The position numbers and the translations under genes were made by a program. This document shows positions 1-5,985 of a stretch of DNA of 8,841 bases, piece by piece; the stretch's first letter is position 1; each line of letters opens with the position of its first letter. This stretch comes from an uncultured Lysobacterales bacterium (GTDB lineage Bacteria; Pseudomonadota; Gammaproteobacteria; Xanthomonadales; SZUA-36). The stretch covers positions 1 through 8,841 of the forward strand of contig CALJWY010000173.1 in the NCBI GenBank assembly GCA_937974465.1. Direction: 5' to 3'. The notes beneath the pieces are model-generated. The model saw only the letters and a program-made list of their open reading frames with translations. It searched no databases and was not told the DNA's origin.

Positions 1-870
1 ACCCGTATAGAAGGCTTCAGCTTCACCTTGCTGGGCGCCGGCTCGCAGGGTTCGATATTTGGTGGCCAGGGTCGCATGGTTGCGCTGGATGGTGGATACG
101 AGAGTTTCTTTGGCAAACCCGTACTGTTCATCAATGTTGGCAGGGACGCCAGTGGTCTCAGCGGTGACTCCCGTGCCGGACAATGGATGCTGCTGAACCA
201 GGCTATGGACGAAGCGGATAAACCACCCATGTCTGTGCAGACAACCCTGTTGACACGGGCAGGCCGCGGCACCTTGTCCGTTTTTGCCAATGAAGGCAAA
301 GTTGTTTTCGACGTCGACCGTGCCAGCGACATCCTGGAAACCATCCGCTTTGCCAATAACTATGGCCTGGATGCAGTGATATCCGGTGGCGCCGAGGCAT
401 GGATGGTGGCCGAGCAGCTGGCAAAAGCAAACATACCAGTGCTGCTCGATCCGCTTGCCAACCTGCCCTCAAACTTCGACAGCCTGGGCTCACGCAGGGA
501 CAATGCGGCCATTCTGAATGCCGCGGGGGTGATGGTGGCCATCAACGGTGCCGGCTCACATAACGCCCGCAAACAACGCCAGATGGCGGGTAACGCGGTT
601 GCCTCGGGCCTGCCACATGCAGCGGGTATTGCAGCACTGACCACTAACCCCGCACGTATTTTTGCTGTTGAGGCACTGCAGGGCACTATCAAAACCGATA
701 TGCAGGCTAACCTGGTCTTGTGGAGCGGTGACCCGCTGGAAGTCACCACCGCGGCAGAAGTCGTCATCATCAATGGCAAACTGATGCCGATGGAATCACG
801 CCAGACAAAATTGCGCGACCGTTACCTGGTTGAGAAGCCCGATATGCCAAGGGCATACATCAAACCTTGA
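1..870 (+). CDS. Amidohydrolase-superfamily protein, C-terminal part (5' end outside window)
   Basis: The reading frame is open from base 1 to the TGA at 868-870, giving 289 residues with no start inside the window, so the N-terminus, including any HxH metal motif and signal peptide, is missing. The segment resembles imidazolonepropionase-like amidohydrolases: an early GAGSQGSIFGGQG stretch, a middle ending in IPVLLDPLANLP, then GSHNARKQRQMAGNAVASGLPHAAG, TTNPARIF and the closing beta-sandwich strand ANLVLWSGDPLEV. Family members hydrolyse cyclic amides or peptides with a metal centre in a TIM barrel. The visible part has only two histidines, at bases 559 and 616, both late, and no clear Asp at the usual last metal position (AINGAGSHNAR). 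It may be a divergent or inactive member; such genes often occur in tandem pairs, and a partner could lie upstream. A terminator follows 22 bases after the stop. The family call is confident; the substrate is unknown. Confidence 0.8.
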   Translation, partial: TRIEGFSFTLLGAGSQGSIFGGQGRMVALDGGYESFFGKPVLFINVGRDASGLSGDSRAGQWMLLNQAMDEADKPPMSVQTTLLTRAGRGTLSVFANEGKVVFDVDRASDILETIRFANNYGLDAVISGGAEAWMVAEQLAKANIPVLLDPLANLPSNFDSLGSRRDNAAILNAAGVMVAINGAGSHNARKQRQMAGNAVASGLPHAAGIAALTTNPARIFAVEALQGTIKTDMQANLVLWSGDPLEVTTAAEVVIINGKLMPMESRQTKLRDRYLVEKPDMPRAYIKP

Positions 871-892
871 ATTGGGCCCCGCGTTTAAGCAC

Positions 893-921
893 AAAAAACC
901 CGGCATATGCCGGGTTTTTTT
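893..921 (+). terminator. Rho-independent terminator after the amidohydrolase gene
   Basis: Perfect palindrome AAAAAACCCGGC-AT-GCCGGGTTTTTT centred at 906/907. The GC core CCCGGC/GCCGGG is followed by seven T on the plus strand and flanked by six A on the other side, so it can act in both directions. It lies 22 bases after the amidohydrolase stop. Confidence 0.92.
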
Positions 922-944
922 GTATTTGGGCACAGACCAACACC

Positions 945-974
945 GTGGCATACCATGGCTTGGCGCACTATGCT
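945..974 (+). promoter_or_regulatory. Possible weak promoter for the 60-residue membrane protein
   Basis: GTGGCA at 945-950 and TATGCT at 969-974 each match the sigma70 consensus in four of six bases, with an 18-base spacer. The small gene needs its own promoter because a strong terminator lies just upstream, but the match is poor and the call is tentative. Confidence 0.25.
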
Positions 975-1003
975 TAAGGTACAACCCCTGGAAAAGCTTG
1001 GTC

Positions 1004-1186
1004 ATGAAAACCGGTTCAAAACTTGCAATATTTTTGTTAGCGCTGGTCGCAGTCGCTCATCTTCTGAGGTTGATTTACGGAATAAGTATCACGGTGGGTG
1101 AGTGGGTTGTTCCGCAATGGGTAAGCGCACTGGGTATTATCGCACCCGGTGTCATTGCCGGTTTATTGTGGCAAGAAAGTAAATAG
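1004..1186 (+). CDS. Small inner-membrane protein, 60 residues, unknown function
   Basis: An ATG at 1004 opens a 60-residue protein ending in TAG. Two hydrophobic segments are visible, about residues 7-28 (LAIFLLALVAVAHLLRLIYG) and 36-56 (VPQWVSALGIIAPGVIAGLLW), joined by a short polar turn with ITVGEW; it ends in the charged tail QESK. This predicts a helical hairpin in the cytoplasmic membrane. I recall similar small proteins of unknown function in gammaproteobacteria that share an HLLRL...G..I....W.VP.WVS pattern, but cannot name a family. The frame is open further upstream to 830, but that part would run through the terminator and overlap the amidohydrolase gene, so I take 1004. A purine-rich GGAAAAG lies at 990-996. 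It stands alone between two terminator-like hairpins, so it is probably a single-gene transcript. Confidence 0.7.
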   Translation: MKTGSKLAIFLLALVAVAHLLRLIYGISITVGEWVVPQWVSALGIIAPGVIAGLLWQESK

Positions 1187-1220
1187 TAGCCGGGGCTTTT
1201 TCAGCACTTCAAAGCAACGA

Positions 1221-1251
1221 TAGACCTGGCCCCGGAGCCGGGGCCAGTCTA
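1221..1251. terminator. Strong GC-rich hairpin between converging genes
   Basis: TAGAC(C)TGGCCCC GGAGCC GGGGCCAGTCTA forms a long stem with one bulged C, sited between the stop at 1186 (plus) and the stop at 1260 (minus). Its position suits a shared bidirectional terminator or 3'-end stabiliser. There is no T tract on either side, so it is not a textbook intrinsic terminator. Confidence 0.5.
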
Positions 1252-1259
1252 CCCAGCTA

Positions 1260-2552
1260 TTACTGCGAATTCAGAAAGTCCACCACCATGTGGCCGAAGG
1301 CCTTTACGCCATTTTCCAGGTAGGGCTCATGCATATCAAAAAATGGTGAATGGTTGGTCGGCTGGGTGGCTGGATCCATGTCCGCGGGCCAGTTACCAAG
1401 AAACACAAAAACGGCTGGCGTAACTTCCCCATATTCCGAAAAGTCTTCGGCGACGGTCTGCGGCTGTATGGAATTTACAGTGTGCCCGGAAGCACGCTCG
1501 AGGGCAGGCATGACAAAGGAGGTCAATGCTGCATTATTTTGCAAAGCAGGAGGCCCCTGGATAATTTCAACGTCGACTTCCGCGCCGGCACTTTCAGCGA
1601 TCAGACGCGCTGTTCGATCTATCGCTATGTGGATGTAATCCCGCATATCGGAATCAAAGCTGCGGATGGTGCCTTCCATCTCGACCACATCAGGAATGAC
1701 GTTGTAGCGGATGCCGCCAGAAATACGCCCCACGCTAATAATGGATGGCGCCAGCGTTACATCCACCTGGCGACTGGTGATTGTCTGCAGGCCCAGCACT
1801 ATCTGTGATGAAACCACCACTGGATCAACACCATCCCAGGGCCGCGCCCCGTGGGTCTGTTTGCCTTTGACGGTAATTTTAAAGCTGTCTGAAGCGGCCA
1901 TCATCGGCCCGGGTTTTACTGCGAACCGGCCACCCTGAATACCGATACCCACATGTATTCCGAAAACAGCTGCTGGCATACGCTCTGCAAAAATACCTTC
2001 GTCCAGCATCATCGAAGCACCGCCATCTTCGCCATTGGGAGGGCCTTCTTCGGCCGGCTGGAAAATCAGCATGACCGAACCGGCAAGCTCCGCTTTCATG
2101 TCATTCAATATTTTCGCCGCACCCAGAACCATCGACATATGGGCATCGTGGCCACAGGCGTGCATGACCCCCACATCCTGACCGTTATATTCACTGCGCG
2201 CGGTTGACGCGAAAGGCAACCCGGTCTGCTCGACCACCGGCAAAGCATCGATATCGGTGCGAATAGCAACCAGCGGACCCGGTTTGCCGCCTTCAATAAT
2301 CGCGGTGACGCCGGTGTGGGCAATACCCGTGCGGGGCTCCAGCCCCATATCACGCAGGATTTCAGCAATCCGGGCAGAGGTGTTGAACTCCCGGTTGCTC
2401 AGTTCCGGGTTCTGATGAAACCAGCGTCGCCACTCCACGACCTGCGGTTGAACCTCCGCTGCCGCCTGGTCAATCTCCTCAGCTGTGATACTTGCATTTG
2501 CAACCGGCAGGGTCACAACACTGATGAACAACCCCAGAAGTAACTTCTTCAC
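1260..2552 (-). CDS. Exported M20-family amidohydrolase / carboxypeptidase (hippurate hydrolase-like)
   Basis: A 430-residue zinc hydrolase of the M20D type (hippurate/IAA-amino-acid hydrolase, N-acyl amino acid amidohydrolase). Residues 1-20 form a signal peptide ending VANA, so it acts outside the cytoplasm. Catalytic-domain motifs run in order: WFHQNPELS near 44, RTDIDALP at 98-105, MHACGHDAHM at 130-139, FQPAEEG at 164-170, GIHV at 198-201 and NHSPFFD at 400-406. By family knowledge the two-metal site would use C133, H135, E169, H200 and H401, with E168 as catalytic base; all are present. The lid/dimerisation domain lies at about 215-330. The start is GTG, supported by the signal peptide and by GGGAG six bases upstream. 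It is the last gene of the minus-strand run, 27 bases after ggt; the pairing suggests extracytoplasmic breakdown of acylated or gamma-glutamyl amino acids, which is inference. The exact substrate is not visible. Confidence 0.93.
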   Translation of the reverse strand: MKKLLLGLFISVVTLPVANASITAEEIDQAAAEVQPQVVEWRRWFHQNPELSNREFNTSARIAEILRDMGLEPRTGIAHTGVTAIIEGGKPGPLVAIRTDIDALPVVEQTGLPFASTARSEYNGQDVGVMHACGHDAHMSMVLGAAKILNDMKAELAGSVMLIFQPAEEGPPNGEDGGASMMLDEGIFAERMPAAVFGIHVGIGIQGGRFAVKPGPMMAASDSFKITVKGKQTHGARPWDGVDPVVVSSQIVLGLQTITSRQVDVTLAPSIISVGRISGGIRYNVIPDVVEMEGTIRSFDSDMRDYIHIAIDRTARLIAESAGAEVDVEIIQGPPALQNNAALTSFVMPALERASGHTVNSIQPQTVAEDFSEYGEVTPAVFVFLGNWPADMDPATQPTNHSPFFDMHEPYLENGVKAFGHMVVDFLNSQ

Positions 2553-2558
2553 ACTTGT

Positions 2559-2563
2559 CTCCC
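2559..2563 (-). promoter_or_regulatory. Ribosome binding site of the M20 gene
   Basis: GGGAG on the minus strand with six bases to GTG at 2552. It supports the GTG start, which places a clean signal peptide at the N-terminus. Confidence 0.8.
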
Positions 2564-2579
2564 GTTGATTTGTATAGTT

Positions 2580-4247
2580 CTAGCGGACAATGGCCTTGCC
2601 AGCGTCACTGCGGGCATCCGAACCTGCGGTTACTTCCCCGGTCTGGCGATCCCACATCACACCATGCATATTGCCCCAGGAATACCTTTTGACTTCAACG
2701 GTATGCCCCATGGCTTCGAGCCCGGCAATGTCCTCTTCGTTAAACGCATCTTTTTCAGCGAAAATTTTGTCCGGTAAATATTGATGATGGAAACGCGGCA
2801 CCGCAACCCATGATTCCGGTCCGTTTCCTTCCAGGAAATCCAGTATACCCAGCAACACCATGGTGATGATGCGGCTGCCGCCGGGTGTACCTAGCGCTGC
2901 AACCCTGTCTTCACCGATCATCATTGATGGTGACATACTCGACAGAGGTCGCTTGTTGGGCTGAATTTCATTGGCCGTAAAACCGATCAGGCCATAGGCA
3001 TTGGGCTCGCCCGGTTTTGCGGAAAAATCATCCATCTCGTTGTTCAGGACAAAACCTGTACCCGGCACCATGAACTTTGACCCGAATGGTGTATTAACCG
3101 TCAAGGTGGATGCCACCATGTTGCCTTCAGCGTCCATGATGGAGAAGTGTGATGTATCGGTGCCGTCGGGTAGCGACTCCCTGCCGGGAATCATGCTGCT
3201 GGGGGTCGCCTTGTCAAAAAATATCCCGGCGCGCAAGCCTGCAGCATAGTTCGGATCAGTCAGCATAGCCTGTGGGACCGGGTAAAAATCCGGGTCGCCA
3301 AGGTACAGGGCCCGGTCACGATATGCACGGCGCATGGCTTCGACCAATAGGTGGGTGCGCTTGACCCTATCCAGTTCAGATATGTTGTAAGGGGCGAGAA
3401 TATTCAGGATTTCGGCAATCGCAATACCGCCGGATGACGGTGGCGGCGCCGTGATCAACTCATAGCCATGGTACATGGTGCGGATAGGATCGCGTTCCAT
3501 GATCTTGTAGTTTGCCAGGTCGGCCATGCTCCAGATACCACCTGCCTCGCGCACACCATCGACCAGGCGTTGGGCAATTTCACCCTTGTAAAAACCATCC
3601 CGGCCTTGCTCGGCAACTTTCTCCAGTACCAGCGCCAGGTCTGGCAGCTTGATGACCTGCCCCATTTCAGGCACCTTGCCAGAGGGCAAAAAGGCCTCGG
3701 TAGCCGCCGGCCAGCGTCGCATGGTTTTTTCTGAACCACTCAGCATACGGTGGAACTTGGTATAAACGGGATATCCCTCACGGGCGATTCGAATGGCGGG
3801 TTGCAGACTCACGGCCAAGGGCAGTTTTCCATAGAAGCTGGCCAGGTGATCCAAGCCGGCGATTTCACCGGGAATCGCGGCAGCCAACGGGCCATTCATC
3901 GCCAGGTCCCGGTTGACCGAGCCGTCAGCGCTCAGGTACATGTCCTTGTGGGCCATCCCGGGTGCCGTCTCCCGGGCGTCGATCATGGTTTGAAAACCAT
4001 CGGATGCGCGGTGGATCAACCAGAACGCACCACCACCGATACCCGAACTGGTCTGTTCAACCACGGCCAGTACGGCACTGACGGCAACTGCCGCATCAAA
4101 TGCATTGCCGCCCTTGGCCAGAATTTCGTGTCCGGCCTCGGTGGCCAGGTAATGCGCACTGGCAATCGCCGCTTTGCCAGGCTGATCAGCTTGCAGCGGT
4201 TGTGAAAAAACCGCTATGAACAGGATAAAACAAAACTTCTTAATCAA
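2580..4247 (-). CDS. ggt: Gamma-glutamyltransferase / glutathione hydrolase, exported
   Basis: Splits gamma-glutamyl bonds (glutathione and conjugates) by hydrolysis or transfer to amino acids. Starting from TTG at 4247 it has 555 residues: signal peptide 1-20 (FSQPLQA then D), large subunit about 21-364, small subunit from T365. The precursor should cut itself before T365 in GTD-TSHFS, the counterpart of E. coli TTHYS, making this Thr the nucleophile. Other family residues are present: R92 in DARETAP for the substrate carboxylate, NNEMDDFS about 402-409, the lid-loop region AKPGEPNAYGL, SSM at 436-438 and the oxyanion GTPGGSR at 453-459. The frame stays open to 4391, but that part lies inside the ferredoxin gene and would bury the signal peptide. 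The TTG overlaps the ferredoxin stop (TTGA), suggesting translational coupling. Length and motifs look fully functional. It probably acts in the periplasm. Confidence 0.95.
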   Translation of the reverse strand: MIKKFCFILFIAVFSQPLQADQPGKAAIASAHYLATEAGHEILAKGGNAFDAAVAVSAVLAVVEQTSSGIGGGAFWLIHRASDGFQTMIDARETAPGMAHKDMYLSADGSVNRDLAMNGPLAAAIPGEIAGLDHLASFYGKLPLAVSLQPAIRIAREGYPVYTKFHRMLSGSEKTMRRWPAATEAFLPSGKVPEMGQVIKLPDLALVLEKVAEQGRDGFYKGEIAQRLVDGVREAGGIWSMADLANYKIMERDPIRTMYHGYELITAPPPSSGGIAIAEILNILAPYNISELDRVKRTHLLVEAMRRAYRDRALYLGDPDFYPVPQAMLTDPNYAAGLRAGIFFDKATPSSMIPGRESLPDGTDTSHFSIMDAEGNMVASTLTVNTPFGSKFMVPGTGFVLNNEMDDFSAKPGEPNAYGLIGFTANEIQPNKRPLSSMSPSMMIGEDRVAALGTPGGSRIITMVLLGILDFLEGNGPESWVAVPRFHHQYLPDKIFAEKDAFNEEDIAGLEAMGHTVEVKRYSWGNMHGVMWDRQTGEVTAGSDARSDAGKAIVR

Positions 4248-4501
4248 ATTTCTGCTCCCTGAATGAGCTTGTGATACTTGTCCCACAGTTGTTCCTCTGT
4301 TTCCTTGTGCCCGGGATCTTTTGGAATACATTCCACAGGGCATACCTCTACACATTGCGGTGTATCGAAATGACCGACACATTCGGTACAAAGTGAAGGG
4401 TTAATCTCGTATATCTCTACACCCTGGAATATCGCCTCATTGGGACATTCCGGCTCGCAAACATCGCAGTTGATACATTCTTCGGTGATTACCAGCGCCA
4501 A
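4244..4501 (-). CDS. fdx: 2[4Fe-4S] ferredoxin, YfhL / Alvin type
   Basis: An 85-residue cytoplasmic electron carrier. The first cluster motif is C9-X2-C12-X2-C15-X3-C19-P; the second is C38-X2-C41-X8-C50-X3-C54-P, with the enlarged X8 loop typical of Allochromatium-type ferredoxins, plus the ninth Cys (C58) and a C-terminal helix (ETEEQLWDKY). It matches E. coli YfhL closely from residue 1 (MAL.IT..CINCD.CEPECPNEAI). The only start compatible with this is TTG at 4501: the next upstream codons reach a TAA at 4510-4508 with no ATG or GTG. It begins two bases after the coaD stop with only a weak GGGA upstream, so translation may depend on coaD. Its stop overlaps the ggt start. Clusters of this type have very low potentials; the physiological partner is not evident here. 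Confidence 0.95.
   Translation of the reverse strand: MALVITEECINCDVCEPECPNEAIFQGVEIYEINPSLCTECVGHFDTPQCVEVCPVECIPKDPGHKETEEQLWDKYHKLIQGAEI
4255..4260 (-). promoter_or_regulatory. Ribosome binding site deciding the ggt start
   Basis: AGGGAG on the minus strand, seven bases before TTG at 4247, inside the 3' end of the ferredoxin gene. It fixes ggt at this TTG rather than at upstream ATG codons in the same frame. Confidence 0.85.
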
Positions 4502-4503
4502 GG

Positions 4504-5004
4504 TTATTTATCCCGGATTCCAAATTCATGCTGCATGGCGGCCTGTATTTCCGCACCCACGAACTGTGACACATCGCCACCCAACCGGGCTACTTCGCGG
4601 ACCAGTGTGGACGAGATGAAGCCGTATTGCTCATCCGGTGTCAGGAACATCGTTTCCACTTCCTCGCACAGATTGCGGTTCATGCTGGCCAGCTGGAATT
4701 CATATTCAAAATCCGATACCGCCCGCAGACCACGGACGATGACACTGGCACCGGCTTCCCTGACAAAATCCACCAACAGGGTACTAAAACCGACAATCTC
4801 AATGTTATCCAGGTGACCCAGTTGAGTTTCCGCCAGGGCAATACGCTTTTCCAGGTTCAGAAACGGTGTTTTGTGCGGGCTTTCAGCAATCGCCACGACG
4901 ACCTTTTCAAATACCCTTGCCGCACGGGTGACCAGGTCGGTATGACCGTGGGTGATGGGGTCAAATGTGCCGGGGTATACCGCCACGCATGGGGCTTTCT
5001 TCAA
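4504..5004 (-). CDS. coaD: Phosphopantetheine adenylyltransferase
   Basis: Transfers AMP from ATP to 4'-phosphopantetheine, the fourth step of coenzyme A synthesis, in the cytoplasm. The 166-residue protein has the nucleotidyltransferase motif YPGTFDPITHGH at 10-21, RGLRAVSDFEYE at 91-102 and ISSTLVREVAR at 130-140, all as in E. coli CoaD and in the same order; length is normal. The start is TTG at 5004: upstream in the same frame a TAG is reached at 5037-5035 with no ATG or GTG, and AGGA lies seven bases before the TTG. It is the first gene of the coaD-fdx-ggt-M20 run, downstream of the rsmD terminator, so it probably has its own promoter. An ATG AGC AAT TGA sequence overlaps the TTG in another frame and is most likely chance. 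Confidence 0.97.
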   Translation of the reverse strand: MKKAPCVAVYPGTFDPITHGHTDLVTRAARVFEKVVVAIAESPHKTPFLNLEKRIALAETQLGHLDNIEIVGFSTLLVDFVREAGASVIVRGLRAVSDFEYEFQLASMNRNLCEEVETMFLTPDEQYGFISSTLVREVARLGGDVSQFVGAEIQAAMQHEFGIRDK

Positions 5005-5011
5005 TTGCTCA

Positions 5012-5015
5012 TCCT
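5012..5015 (-). promoter_or_regulatory. Ribosome binding site supporting the coaD TTG start
   Basis: AGGA on the minus strand with seven bases to the TTG at 5004. It is the only plausible site before the first conserved CoaD motif. Confidence 0.6.
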
Positions 5016-5036
5016 GCTCAAATGGTTGGGTTGGCT

Positions 5037-5042
5037 ATTCTA
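5037..5042 (-). promoter_or_regulatory. Possible -10 element of the coaD operon promoter
   Basis: TAGAAT on the minus strand, five of six to the consensus, lies between the rsmD terminator and coaD, where a promoter is expected. No good -35 hexamer sits 16-18 bases further upstream, so it would be weak or activator-dependent. Confidence 0.35.
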
Positions 5043-5079
5043 CCCCTGTTAGTGTGCGGGGATAAACAAATGTGCAGAC

Positions 5080-5108
5080 AAAAAAAGGCCGGTTGTTAAA
5101 CCGGCCTT
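5080..5108 (-). terminator. Rho-independent terminator after rsmD
   Basis: On the minus strand AAGGCCGGTT-TAAC-AACCGGCCTT makes a perfect 10-bp stem with a 4-base loop, followed by a run of T (5086 down to 5080). It lies 36 bases after the rsmD stop and should separate rsmD from the coaD run. Confidence 0.9.
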
Positions 5109-5121
5109 AAAGCAGGGACCG

Positions 5122-5140
5122 AAAACAGGCGGGGAGCCTG
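5122..5140 (-). terminator. Weak first hairpin after rsmD
   Basis: On the minus strand CAGGC-TCCCC-GCCTG is followed by TTTT, just before the stronger terminator. The 5-bp stem is short; it may help termination or be chance. Confidence 0.35.
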
Positions 5141-5143
5141 CCT

Positions 5144-5755
5144 TCATTTATCAGACCCGTTGTCGTCTGGATTTCTTTCAGCTTGTTCCATTTTTCTGCG
5201 AAAAAGCTGCATTCTCACCTCACCCATTTTCTGGTCGCGCCATATTGTCCAATCTTCCGGGGGGGGTATCGACATGTTTGCCGGCGATTCAACATAAACG
5301 AAACCGCCACGTCGGATACAGGCACTTTTATCCAGCCGTTCCAGTACCAGGCTGCCTAAATTACTGTCAAATGGCGGATCGACAAATGCGATGTCAAAAC
5401 TATCTGGCTTGAGATCTTCGATCTGCCCCATCGCCCCACCGGCCTGCAGCCTGACCTGTGTTGCCTGCAGCAAATCGATACTCTGTCGCAGCACTTGCAG
5501 CGCGTGCGGATGCTTTTCAATCATCATGACCGAAGCGGCACCCCGGGATGCCGCCTCAAAACCGAGAGCGCCGGTACCCGCAAACAGATCAATACAGTCC
5601 GCCGTGGGAATCCAGGGCTGTAGCCAGTTGAACAGGGTTTCGCGGCACCGGTCACCCGTTGGACGCAACCCTGGCACATCGGCAACCTGCAAGCGCCGGC
5701 CACGCCAGTTACCGCTAATAATCCGTACGCTATTGCTTTTTCCCGATTTGCTCAT
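5144..5755 (-). CDS. rsmD: 16S rRNA (guanine966-N2)-methyltransferase
   Basis: Methylates N2 of G966 in 16S rRNA during 30S assembly, using S-adenosylmethionine. The 203-residue protein shows the usual order: RIISGNWRGRRL at 11-22, LRPTGDRCRETLFNWL at 30-45, the SAM-binding loop DLFAGTGALGFEA at 57-69 and the catalytic DPPF at 126-129. I chose ATG at 5755 because family members begin only a few residues before the RII.G.WRGR motif; an ATG at 5788 in the same frame would add 11 residues (LSVWWLQDIS) and has no ribosome binding site. Neither start has a strong one. The gene is divergent from ftsY, as in many gammaproteobacteria, and is followed by its own terminator. The C-terminal tail (QAERNPDDNGSDK) is polar and probably disordered. 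Confidence 0.95.
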   Translation of the reverse strand: MSKSGKSNSVRIISGNWRGRRLQVADVPGLRPTGDRCRETLFNWLQPWIPTADCIDLFAGTGALGFEAASRGAASVMMIEKHPHALQVLRQSIDLLQATQVRLQAGGAMGQIEDLKPDSFDIAFVDPPFDSNLGSLVLERLDKSACIRRGGFVYVESPANMSIPPPEDWTIWRDQKMGEVRMQLFRRKMEQAERNPDDNGSDK

Positions 5756-5885
5756 ACTTATGTCTTGCAACCACCAAACTGATAGCATATCGCTTTTATA
5801 GTCAGGGGTTAATGGTCTGAGGAGCCTGTGATCTACTCATGAACTCGTATCTTACATCCAAAATATCCAGATTCTGCGTTCCGAA

Positions 5886-5906
5886 TATTGCCAATAGCCA
5901 GCTATT
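5886..5906. promoter_or_regulatory. Two overlapping short palindromes in the rsmD-ftsY intergenic region
   Basis: TATTG-C-CAATA (5886-5896) overlaps AATAGC-CA-GCTATT (5893-5906). Both lie between two divergent genes, where operator sites are expected. No known regulator motif is recognised. Confidence 0.35.
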
Positions 5907-5908
5907 AC

Positions 5909-5948
5909 TTGCGATTCGCGCCATGAATCTGAACATTTTGAATCGCAA
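5909..5948. repeat. 9-bp inverted repeat upstream of ftsY
   Basis: TTGCGATTC (5909-5917) is exactly complementary to GAATCGCAA (5940-5948) across 22 bases. An inner GAATC at 5925-5929 could pair instead with the same left arm (GATTC at 5913-5917), giving two mutually exclusive hairpins 38 bases before the ftsY start. It could be in the ftsY leader; no function is shown. The rest of 5756-5985 holds no gene I can support. Confidence 0.5.
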
Positions 5949-5985
5949 TCTACTTCGCGCAGAATAAATCATAGGCTGCTTAACC

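Noticed and set aside
5001..5012. Mini-frame ATG AGC AAT TGA overlapping the coaD TTG, and a similar ATG AAA CCA CAT TGA at 7142-7156 before mutY
   Set aside because: A TTG followed by A always contains TGA in the next frame, so such overlaps are expected; neither mini-frame has its own ribosome binding site.
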